Shown here: piece after piece, positions 57,465-64,000 of the stretch | How the letters are laid out: every line of letters starts with the position of its first letter | Position numbering within the stretch: position 1 is the first letter of the stretch | Origin: CAZOWM01 sp964583615 | Lineage (GTDB): Bacteria; Spirochaetota; B62-G9; DRHN01 | NCBI GenBank assembly: GCA_964583615.1 | Contig: CAZOWM010000009.1 | Location: 1 to 64,000 of the forward strand | Direction of reading: 5' to 3' | DNA length: 64,000 bases | The notes under the pieces: model-generated | Told to the model about the DNA's origin: nothing | The model's database searches: none | Seen by the model: the letters and a program-made list of their open reading frames with translations, nothing else | Position numbers and translations under genes: made by a program

Positions 57465-58222
57465 TAAAAATACAAAATCTTTCAAAGTGGTATGGAAAGT
57501 TCAAGGTGCTCGATAATATCAATGAAGTGATACAACGTAATCAGGTGGTTGTGATTTGCGGGCCGTCAGGATCGGGGAAGAGCACACTGTTGCAGTGTCT
57601 TAATGGGCTTGAAAAATTCCAGGAGGGAGACGTTCTCGTCTGCGGAGTTTCAGTCAGGGATCCGAAGACGGATCTCAGAAAGCTGAGACAGAACATAGGA
57701 AAAGTGTTCCAGCGGTTTGAGCTCTATCCTCACTTGACTGCAATACGAAATATTACGCTTGCCCCGATGAAGGTGAAAAAACTCCGTAAGAAAGAAGCAG
57801 AAGAGAAAGCGATGATCCTTCTCAGGAGAGTGGGTATGGAAGAGCACGCGTACAAGCACCCTGGCAACCTTTCAGGCGGGCAACAGCAGCGGGTTGCAAT
57901 TGCGCGGGCCCTTGCAATGGAACCCGAAATTCTTCTCTTTGACGAGCCCACGAGTGCGCTCGATCCGGAGATGATTCAGGAAGTTCTGGATGTGATGATT
58001 GATCTGGCCAACTCTGGCTTGACGATGGTGGTCATATCCCATGAAATGGGTTTTGCAAAAGAGGTTGCTGATGAAATTATCTTCATGGACGAAGGGAGGA
58101 TCATCGAGCGGGCCACGGACAAGGCGTTTTTTGAGAATCCGAAGACAGAGAGGGCGCGGGACTTCATCAGCAAGATAACGAATCAGGAGGGCAGGAGATC
58201 GCGTACCTACGCGATGTGCTGA
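57461..58222 (+). CDS. Glutamate/aspartate-type ABC ATP-binding protein (GltL-like)
   Basis: 253 residues. Walker A CGPSGSGKST (about 33-42), Q-loop VFQRFELYPHLTA, signature LSGGQQQRVAIARALAMEP, Walker B ILLFDEPTSALDPEM, H-loop VISHEMGFAKEVADE. Start ATG 57461 overlaps the gltK stop and has AGGAGGA upstream. The last residues (EGRRSRTYAMC) form an extra tail. It ends the importer operon, 14 bases before a convergent broken gene. Confidence 0.95.
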   Translation: MIKIQNLSKWYGKFKVLDNINEVIQRNQVVVICGPSGSGKSTLLQCLNGLEKFQEGDVLVCGVSVRDPKTDLRKLRQNIGKVFQRFELYPHLTAIRNITLAPMKVKKLRKKEAEEKAMILLRRVGMEEHAYKHPGNLSGGQQQRVAIARALAMEPEILLFDEPTSALDPEMIQEVLDVMIDLANSGLTMVVISHEMGFAKEVADEIIFMDEGRIIERATDKAFFENPKTERARDFISKITNQEGRRSRTYAMC

Positions 58223-58236
58223 ATCCGATCTAAGGA

Positions 58237-58640
58237 TCATTCGTACTCCGCGTTTATCGAATCGCACACGCCCTTTATAACCTTTTCCATTCGTTTTGGC
58301 AATGATTCCCATGTTGTCCAGTCGAATGTCCTTGTTTTTCCGCATATTACGGCCTCACACGTGATAGTGTTGAATGTTGAGCCAGTGTGGAAACTGGCGG
58401 CAGTAACGACTGCCGGAAGAAGGGGGTTCATCTTTCTGCTCATGAGACGCTGGAGTGCACTTATTACCTGGGTGCCGACTTCCAGTGCATCGACACACAG
58501 GTGAGGCATCGTCCCATGTCCACCCCTACAGATGATCTGCAGGCATAAGCGGCCAATTGCCCCGCTTCTGTCATAGGTTTTGACCTAACTGGCTATTTTT
58601 CGGCTGGTTGAAAAACGAACGTGATGGTTGTTTTCAAAGA
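58237..58640 (-). pseudogene. Remnant of an M20-family amidohydrolase
   Basis: On the minus strand two pieces of an amino-acid amidohydrolase (M20D, as in HipO-type enzymes) are found in different frames. One reads TTITFVFQPAEK (about 58628-58593) and then meets a stop; FQPAE is the family's signature. The other, starting near GAIGRLCLQIICRGGHGTMPH and continuing to VICGKTRTFDWTTWESLPKR, runs from about 58557 to 58237 and holds the dimerisation domain. The roughly 70 residues normally between them are missing, and an in-frame TAG precedes the second part. The N-terminal catalytic half is absent. The remnant is a decayed gene. Confidence 0.7.
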
Positions 58641-58697
58641 TGAAAATTACGATGTTATTGGCGCATCCTTGAATATTCGTCCCCCGGCAGTTTTCTG

Positions 58698-58726
58698 TTG
58701 ACACGAATATGCGCTTTCTTTAGTAT
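58698..58726 (+). promoter_or_regulatory. Sigma-70-type promoter for fhs
   Basis: -35 TTGACA (58698-58703), 17-base spacer, -10 TAGTAT (58721-58726), 32 bases before ATG 58758, which is preceded by AAGGAGGGAG. Both elements and spacing are close to ideal, suggesting strong expression. Confidence 0.65.
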
Positions 58727-58757
58727 GTATGGAAAATAGGATAAGGAGGGAGAAGAT

Positions 58758-60518
58758 ATGGCGTACGATGCCACGAAAATGGCGGACTGGCAGATTGCGG
58801 AGGAAGCGGAAAAGAATATGCCGACTCCTGAGGAGTGGCGCGAAAAGCTGGGGCTGGAAAAAGATGAAATCGCCCAATACGGAAGGATCAGCAAACTTGA
58901 TTTCATGAAGATCATGAAGAGAATGGGACAGAAGCCCGACGGAAAGTACATAGAGGTTACTGCAATTACTCCCACACCCCTCGGTGAAGGGAAAACGACA
59001 ACGGCAATGGGGTTGATCGAAGGATTCGGAAAGAGGAACAAAAGCATAGGTGGGGCGATACGTCAGCCCTCCGGAGGTCCCACGATGAATATAAAAGGGA
59101 CTGCTGCCGGCGGTGGAAATGCACTCCTCATCCCAATGACCGAGTTCTCGATGGGGCTTACCGGTGATATCAACGATATCACCAATGCCCACAATCTTGC
59201 GCTGGTTGCCCTCACTTCGCGTATGCAGCACGAGTTCAACTATGATGACGGGCAGCTCGCGAAGAGAAATCTCAAACGCCTCGACATCAATCCCCGTCAG
59301 ATAGAAATGAGGTGGTCGATTGATTTCTGCGCACAGGCACTGAGAAACATCATCATCGGTATCGGCGGGAAGATGGACGGCTTCATGATGGCGTCTGGAT
59401 TTCAGATTACTGTGAGCTCGGAGCTCATGGCGATTCTCTCAATCGCACGTGACCTGAAGGATCTCAGGGAGAGAATCGGGCAGGTCACCATCGCCTACGA
59501 CAAGAAGGGAAACCCCGTCACTGCGGACGATCTCGAGGTGGGAGGCGCAATGACCGCATGGATGAGAAACGCGATCAATCCGACCCTCGCGTGCACGGTT
59601 GAGTATCAGCCATGCATGGTGCATGCGGGCCCCTTCGCGAATATTGCGGTCGGGCAGTCCTCGATCATTGCGGACAGGGTCGGCCTCAAGCTGTTTGACT
59701 ATCACGTAACGGAAAGCGGGTTTGCTGCAGACATCGGTTTTGAAAAATTCTGGAATGTCAAATGCAGGCTGAGCGGGCTCAAACCGAATGTTTCAGTCCT
59801 CACCGCGACAATTCGGGCATTGAAAATGCACGGAGGAGGCCCGAAGGTTATTCCGGGCCACCCGCTTGCTGATGAGTATACAAAGGAAAATCTCGGGCTT
59901 CTGGAAAAGGGAATTGAAAACCTCTTCCACCTCATAAGGGTGGTTCAAAAGTCCGGCATCAAACCTGTGGTATGTATAAATGCATTTCATACAGACACAA
60001 AAAATGAGATCGCGCTTGTGAGGCGGAGTGTGGAAGAAACGGGTGCTCGGTGCGCGCTGAGTGAGCACTGGGCCAAAGGCGGTGATGGCGCACTGGAGCT
60101 CACAGATGCGGTCATCGACGCATGTGAGGAAGAAGTCGACTTCACATTCCTCTATTCACTGGAATTGCCGCTCAGAGAAAGGGTCGATCGGATTGCAAAG
60201 GAAGTGTACGGTGCCGATGGTGCCGCATGGGCGCCTGTTGCTGAGGAAAAGGCAAAGAGGTTCGAGAACGATCCGAAATTCAAAGAGTACAACACAATGA
60301 TGGTTAAAACCCATCTCAGCCTTACTCATGACCCCTCAATGAAGGGTGTTCCAAAGGGGTGGACACTCCCGATCAGGGACATTCTGCTCTTCTCAGGGGC
60401 GAAATTTCTGTGCCCCATGGCGGGGGGAATCAGTCTGATGCCCGGCACCTCATCAGACCCCGCTTACAGAAAGGTGGATGTTGATGTGAATACCGGTGCA
60501 GTGCAGGGACTCTTCTAG
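58758..60518 (+). CDS. fhs: Formate--tetrahydrofolate ligase
   Basis: 586 residues, about 30 longer than most. Joins formate to THF using ATP, giving 10-formyl-THF. P-loop TPLGEGKTTT at 73-82, IRQPSGGPTMNIKGTAAGGG, GDINDITNAHNLALV, TVEYQPCMVHAGPFANIAVG, FHTDTKNEIALVRR and GAKFLCPMAGGISLMPGTSS. The extra length is in an N-terminal extension (residues 1-28, KMADWQIAEEAEKNMPTPEE). Together with folD and fchA it supplies one-carbon units; a role in formate use or in ATP formation from formyl-THF is possible. Confidence 0.97.
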   Translation: MAYDATKMADWQIAEEAEKNMPTPEEWREKLGLEKDEIAQYGRISKLDFMKIMKRMGQKPDGKYIEVTAITPTPLGEGKTTTAMGLIEGFGKRNKSIGGAIRQPSGGPTMNIKGTAAGGGNALLIPMTEFSMGLTGDINDITNAHNLALVALTSRMQHEFNYDDGQLAKRNLKRLDINPRQIEMRWSIDFCAQALRNIIIGIGGKMDGFMMASGFQITVSSELMAILSIARDLKDLRERIGQVTIAYDKKGNPVTADDLEVGGAMTAWMRNAINPTLACTVEYQPCMVHAGPFANIAVGQSSIIADRVGLKLFDYHVTESGFAADIGFEKFWNVKCRLSGLKPNVSVLTATIRALKMHGGGPKVIPGHPLADEYTKENLGLLEKGIENLFHLIRVVQKSGIKPVVCINAFHTDTKNEIALVRRSVEETGARCALSEHWAKGGDGALELTDAVIDACEEEVDFTFLYSLELPLRERVDRIAKEVYGADGAAWAPVAEEKAKRFENDPKFKEYNTMMVKTHLSLTHDPSMKGVPKGWTLPIRDILLFSGAKFLCPMAGGISLMPGTSSDPAYRKVDVDVNTGAVQGLF

Positions 60519-60539
60519 GTCTGAAAGAGGTATAGTTCT

Positions 60540-60583
60540 GCGGCCGGAGGCCCGAGTGTAAAGGGGCGCACGGCCGCTTTTTT
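60540..60583 (+). terminator. Rho-independent terminator after fhs
   Basis: Stem GCGGCCG (60540-60546) with CGGCCGC (60571-60577), a GC-rich loop of 24 bases that can pair further inside, and TTTTTT (60578-60583). Clear intrinsic terminator. Confidence 0.85.
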
Positions 60584-60606
60584 ATTCCATGATGGGTGGT
60601 TTTTGC

Positions 60607-61365
60607 ATGATCTGCATTATCGCAGCTCTCAAACGGGAAATAGACAGTGTGCTCGACATGGCGCAAAAAGTTGTGAAAGAAAAGACAGCGGGGTGCGTAC
60701 GCTACCGGTGCAGCATTCATGGGCTGGAGTGCTGTGTGGCGAGAACAGGGATGGGAGAAAAAAAAATCGATCCCTTAGTGGTGCGGGGATGTTCAACGGC
60801 CGTGTCTACGGGGTTTTGCGGAGCGCTTATCCCGCGGATGAAGGCCGGGGATATCGTGATCTCCCAAAAAATCCTGCACGCGGATAAAAAAGTCCTTGAC
60901 GGGATGTTTGCTCAAATCCGTTTTCGGGAGGCACCGCGTAAAACCGGTGCATGTGCATCGCACGAAATAGTGCACCCGCGGTGGTTTCTTGAGGCGGAAG
61001 GCGTGTGGGAGCACGAGTTCTTGAAAAAGAGTATCGCTCTCTGCAAAGGAACCACGATCACGGTTGCGCGTGCCATAAGAACCAGTGAACAGAAGACCTT
61101 TCTCGAAAAAGCGACGGGGGCCATCTCAGTGGAAATGGAAGACGTTCGGCGGATGAAACTCTGCTCCGAGCTTGGGGTTCCGTTTTTCAGTGTCCGTGCG
61201 GTTCTGGATGGTGCTGAGGATGAAATTTCTGGACTTCACAGCGGGTTGAGGCTGTATTCCGATTTCCGTATCCTACTTGATCACCTTTCCGCAGCGCAGA
61301 GGAGCATCGCGCTCTTTTTCGATGCATTTTTCAGGCGTTTCCCGAGGGGGCCCAATTTTTCTTGA
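60607..61365 (+). CDS. Nucleoside phosphorylase-family protein (MTA/SAH nucleosidase-like)
   Basis: 252 residues. PNP/UDP phosphorylase fold. The start (MICIIAALKREIDSVLDMAQ) resembles 5'-methylthioadenosine/S-adenosylhomocysteine nucleosidases and relatives. The centre has STGFCGALIPRMKAGDIVIS, and the sugar-binding acidic residue is in GAISVEMEDVRRMKLCSELG. The family is used for cleaving purine nucleosides, futalosine and hopanoid intermediates; the substrate here cannot be read. Start ATG 60607 is chosen, with GGTGG six bases upstream; ATG 60589 is possible. No partner genes are near. Confidence 0.75.
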   Translation: MICIIAALKREIDSVLDMAQKVVKEKTAGCVRYRCSIHGLECCVARTGMGEKKIDPLVVRGCSTAVSTGFCGALIPRMKAGDIVISQKILHADKKVLDGMFAQIRFREAPRKTGACASHEIVHPRWFLEAEGVWEHEFLKKSIALCKGTTITVARAIRTSEQKTFLEKATGAISVEMEDVRRMKLCSELGVPFFSVRAVLDGAEDEISGLHSGLRLYSDFRILLDHLSAAQRSIALFFDAFFRRFPRGPNFS

Positions 61366-61390
61366 CTCTTTATTTTATCTGAATTAAATA
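61362..61390 (+). promoter_or_regulatory. Promoter for tRNA-Met
   Basis: -35 TTGACT (61362-61367), 17-base spacer, -10 TAAATA (61385-61390), 14 bases before the tRNA. The -35 overlaps the stop codon of the preceding gene. Confidence 0.55.
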
Positions 61391-61404
61391 TATGGAGGTG
61401 ACAT

Positions 61405-61478
61405 GGCGGCGTAGCTCAGCTGGTTAGAGCATGCGGCTCATATCCGCAGTGTCCGGGGTTCAAGTCCCTGCGCCGCTA
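61405..61478 (+). tRNA. tRNA-Met (anticodon CAT; tRNA-Ile2 not excluded)
   Basis: 74 bases: acceptor GGCGGCG/CGCCGCT, D-arm GCTC/GAGC, anticodon stem TGCGG/CCGCA around CTCATAT, and T-arm CGGGG/CCCTG with loop TTCAAGT. The anticodon is CAT. The first acceptor pair is formed (G-U type), unlike initiator tRNA, so it is elongator Met or the lysidine-modified Ile tRNA. Discriminator A at 61478; CCA is not encoded. Confidence 0.9.
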
Positions 61479-61486
61479 AAGAATTG

Positions 61487-61519
61487 TAGAGGCAATACTT
61501 TCGTTGCCTCTATTTTTTT
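61487..61519 (+). terminator. Rho-independent terminator after tRNA-Met
   Basis: Stem TAGAGGCAA / TTGCCTCTA, nine base pairs with an eight-base loop, followed by seven T (61513-61519). It separates the tRNA from pckG. Confidence 0.9.
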
Positions 61520-61614
61520 ACAAGCTCAGGGATAATTGGTGTACTTGTAGTCCTGCTCTCAAATGTAGATTGTCAGTCTTTCCAAAAAAATATGTATGTA
61601 AAGAAGGGGCCTGT

Positions 61615-63492
61615 ATGGATAAACAAACAGAAAAAATCTTGAAAGAACGCCTCGAAGGCGAGCAGTATAAAAAGCTCAGGGCGCTGGAAAATGAAAAGAT
61701 GCATGCGTTTGTAGCCGCATACATCGAGCTCTGTAACCCGTCTTCTGTGTTCGTGGGCACGGATTCTGCTGAAGACCTGGAATATATACGGGAAGCGGCC
61801 ATCAGAAACAGTGAGGAGATCAGGCTCGCAATGAGAGGACATACGGTCCATTACGACGGATACTACGACCAGGCGCGCGACAAGAAGAACACAAAAATTC
61901 TGCTTCCGAAGGGGGCGAAGATTGGAAAGGCCATAAACACGATAGATAGAGAGGCGGGCTATAGAGAGGTTCATGAGGTTCTGAAGGATATCATGAAAGG
62001 ACATGAGCTCTATGTCCGGTTTTTCTGTCTTGGTCCACTGAACTCGGAGTTTTCCATCCCGTGCCTGCAGCTCACCGATTCTTCATACGTCGCGCACAGC
62101 GAAGACCTCCTCTACCGTCAGGGATATGAGCAGTTCGGGAGAATCGGCAACTTACCCGATTTCTTCAAATTCGTCCATTCGGAGGGGGCGATGGAAAACA
62201 GCGTGTCTGTGAACATAGCGGAGAGAAGGGTGTACATTGATATTCAGGAAGACGCAGTCTACAGCACGAACACTCAGTACGGCGGAAACACCATCGGGTT
62301 GAAGAAACTCGCAATGCGGCTCGCGGTTCAGAAGGCATCGCGCGAGGGGTGGCTCACTGAGCACATGTTCGTCATGGGTGTGAACGGTCCCGGTAAAAGG
62401 GAGAGTTATTTTACCGGTGCGTTTCCTTCCATGTGTGGCAAAACATCGACGTCCATGGTTGAGGGCGAAAAAATTGTGGGAGACGATATTGCATACCTCA
62501 GGAGGAAAAACGGAAGCGTGTATGGCGTCAATGTCGAAAAAGGAATATTCGGAATAATTCAGGGAATAAACACAAAGGATGACTCCATTCTCTGGGATGT
62601 GCTCCACTCAGAGGGAGAGATCATCTTTTCCAATGTGCTCAAGACGGAAGACGGGTCTGTATACTGGATAGGGAAGGACAGCACTCCGCCGGAGAGGGGC
62701 GTGAACCATTCCGGAGAATGGCACACAGGGAAAAAGGACAAAGATGGGCTTGCCGTCGACATTTCTCACAAGAATGCCCGCTTTACCCTTGACATTAACC
62801 TTCTGCCGAACAGAGACCCGGAAATGGAAAACCCGGAAGGGCTGAAAATCAGCGGGATCATCTACGGGGGAAGAGATTCGGACACATGTGTTCCGGTTGA
62901 AGAATCTTTCAACTGGGAGCACGGAATCATCACGAAAGGCGCTTCCCTGGAGTCGGAGACAACCGCTGCGACGCTCGGCAAGGAAGGGGTGAGGGTGTTC
63001 AATCCGATGTCGAACATCGATTTTCTCTCCATAACGATCGGCAGATATATAGCGGACAACCTCGCGTTCGGTAGAGATCTGGCAGACCCTCCGAAGATCT
63101 TTTCGGTAAATTATTTTTTAAAGGACAGGGACGGAAACTGGCTCAACGATCGTGAAGACAAAAGAGTGTGGCTGAAATGGATGGAACTCAGAACCTACGA
63201 AGATGTCGAAGCGATAGCGACTCCCACGGGCTTTATCCCTGAGTACGATGATCTGAAAAAGCTCTTCCGGGAGGTACTCGGCAAAGAATATTTAAAAGGT
63301 GATTATGTGCATCAGTTTCAAATGCGTATTCCGGAAAGCATCGCAAAGGTGGACAGAATTCTCGCGATATACAGAAATGATGTGCTCGATACCCCGGAAC
63401 TCGTGTTTGAGGTGCTCGAGCGGCAGAAAGAGCGTCTCTTGTCTGTGCACGAGGAAAAAGGGGATTACATCTCACCCTTTGATCTCTCATGA
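61615..63492 (+). CDS. pckG: Phosphoenolpyruvate carboxykinase, GTP type
   Basis: 625 residues. Interconverts oxaloacetate and PEP with GTP/GDP. Family parts: YGGNTIGLKKLAMRLAVQKA (about 222-241), TEHMFVMGVNGPGKRESYFT, then AFPSMCGKTSTSM with the reactive Cys274 and P-loop Lys276, IVGDDIAYLRRKNGS with the metal Asp pair 290-291, and VNVEKGIFGIIQGIN. The nucleotide loop reads CGKTSTS where most have CGKTNLA, so it belongs to a divergent branch. Start ATG 61615 has AAGGGG upstream. It can serve in gluconeogenesis or, in fermenters, in CO2-fixing fumarate formation. Confidence 0.9.
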   Translation: MDKQTEKILKERLEGEQYKKLRALENEKMHAFVAAYIELCNPSSVFVGTDSAEDLEYIREAAIRNSEEIRLAMRGHTVHYDGYYDQARDKKNTKILLPKGAKIGKAINTIDREAGYREVHEVLKDIMKGHELYVRFFCLGPLNSEFSIPCLQLTDSSYVAHSEDLLYRQGYEQFGRIGNLPDFFKFVHSEGAMENSVSVNIAERRVYIDIQEDAVYSTNTQYGGNTIGLKKLAMRLAVQKASREGWLTEHMFVMGVNGPGKRESYFTGAFPSMCGKTSTSMVEGEKIVGDDIAYLRRKNGSVYGVNVEKGIFGIIQGINTKDDSILWDVLHSEGEIIFSNVLKTEDGSVYWIGKDSTPPERGVNHSGEWHTGKKDKDGLAVDISHKNARFTLDINLLPNRDPEMENPEGLKISGIIYGGRDSDTCVPVEESFNWEHGIITKGASLESETTAATLGKEGVRVFNPMSNIDFLSITIGRYIADNLAFGRDLADPPKIFSVNYFLKDRDGNWLNDREDKRVWLKWMELRTYEDVEAIATPTGFIPEYDDLKKLFREVLGKEYLKGDYVHQFQMRIPESIAKVDRILAIYRNDVLDTPELVFEVLERQKERLLSVHEEKGDYISPFDLS

Positions 63493-63575
63493 CACCCTCA
63501 GGGCCGAAGTGTTCCGAGCGAACTCCGTCGTCAGGTTCTTCCTTGCCTGAAATTTGCTCCTGAAAGGAAGCCGGC

Positions 63576-64000
63576 ATGGACTTCTTTTTTCTTGACCGGG
63601 CGGTAAAATCCGCACTCTGTGAGGACTTCGGCATTCAAACTGAACATGATCTCGCCCTCATATCAGAGAAGTCTCCTCAATTCTTCGACATTACCTCTGA
63701 TGCGGTTTTCGCAGATGAAGAGGTGGACGCCTCTGTCTTCGCCAAGTCTGTGGGAATTCTCTCCGGAACAAAGCCGTTCACGCGGGTATATGAGCTTATT
63801 GATCCAGATGTAAAGATCTCGTTTTTCAAGAAGGACGGGGAGCCGTTCGTGAAAAAAGAGAGGATCGTTTCTATCAAGGGACGGGCGGGTTCTGTTTTCA
63901 AAGCAGAGAGGACTGGGCTCAACTTCCTGGGGCATTTGTCGGGAATCGCCACCGAGGTGGGAAGGCTCGTGCGTATACTGAAGAAGAGCGGTATAAGGCT
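63576..64000 (+). CDS. nadC: Nicotinate-nucleotide pyrophosphorylase, N-terminal part (runs off right edge)
   Basis: 141 residues from ATG 63576, then the window ends. Converts quinolinate to nicotinate mononucleotide in NAD synthesis. N-terminal half-barrel with LVIREDFG-like ALCEDFG, ITSDAVFADEEVDASVFAKS, VGILSGTKPF and the diagnostic ERTGLNFLGHLSGIAT (about 110-125). GAAAGGAAG precedes the start. It begins 83 bases after pckG on the same strand. Confidence 0.9.
   Translation, partial: MDFFFLDRAVKSALCEDFGIQTEHDLALISEKSPQFFDITSDAVFADEEVDASVFAKSVGILSGTKPFTRVYELIDPDVKISFFKKDGEPFVKKERIVSIKGRAGSVFKAERTGLNFLGHLSGIATEVGRLVRILKKSGIR

Noticed and set aside
58223..58757. Possible small gene on the plus strand before fhs
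   Set aside because: The minus-strand amidohydrolase fragments and the fhs promoter account for the region; no plus-strand frame has a start site.
62608..62922. Minus-strand frames inside pckG
   Set aside because: Shadows of the pckG coding sequence without family motifs.

Overview
This 64 kb window most likely comes from a spirochaete chromosome. The main evidence is one long flagellar operon in the spirochaete order, carrying FlbB (periplasmic collar protein), FlbD, a FliY-type FliN, FlhF/FlhG, a WhiG/FliA sigma factor and a FapA-like protein. It is preceded by dprA-topA-xer-hslVU. Housekeeping genes (fhs, folD, fchA, a GTP-type PEP carboxykinase, two amino-acid ABC importers) suit an amino-acid- or sugar-fermenting anaerobe; that lifestyle is an inference.

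Layout. (1) 1-514: the N-terminus of a tyrosine integrase runs off the left edge, just downstream of the 3' end of tRNA-Arg(CCG). This looks like the end of an integrated element. (2) 606-4127, minus strand: a DUF362 protein with a Tat signal, rlmN, a TPR protein and a small partner. (3) 4277-10668, plus strand: rsmE, three glycan-enzyme homologues that all appear to lack catalytic residues, then nadK and recN. (4) 10927-13866: spirochaete-type orphan genes, an excisionase-like HTH protein and a TPR lipoprotein. (5) 13859-19957: dprA, topA, a Xer recombinase, hslV and hslU.

(6) 20019-48460: the flagellar superoperon. It runs flgB, flgC, fliE-fliJ, a lytic transglycosylase, flbB, fliK, flgD, flgE, flbD, motA, motB, fliL, fliM, fliY, fliO, fliP, fliQ, fliR, flhB, flhA, flhF, flhG, a membrane protein, sigma-28, a Jag-N/FapA protein and two small genes, the last resembling SwrB in architecture. 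It encodes basal body, export apparatus, stator, switch, hook and sigma factor. Promoter-like AT-rich spacers and hairpins interrupt it in places.

(7) 48516-64000: tRNA-Leu(GAG), a polar amino-acid ABC importer with a cupin gene, a minus-strand block folD-fchA-rhaI, a GltIJKL-type importer, a wrecked M20 amidohydrolase, fhs, a nucleoside phosphorylase homologue, tRNA-Met(CAT), pckG and the start of nadC.

Most noteworthy: the hook protein FlgE has no cysteine and carries serine where spirochaetes have the lysinoalanine cross-linking cysteine. Three adjacent glycan enzymes have lost their catalytic residues. A ten-G tract lies in the 5' coding end of fliO. No CRISPR array, insertion sequence or complete defence system was seen. 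All family assignments were made by eye from the translated sequence.
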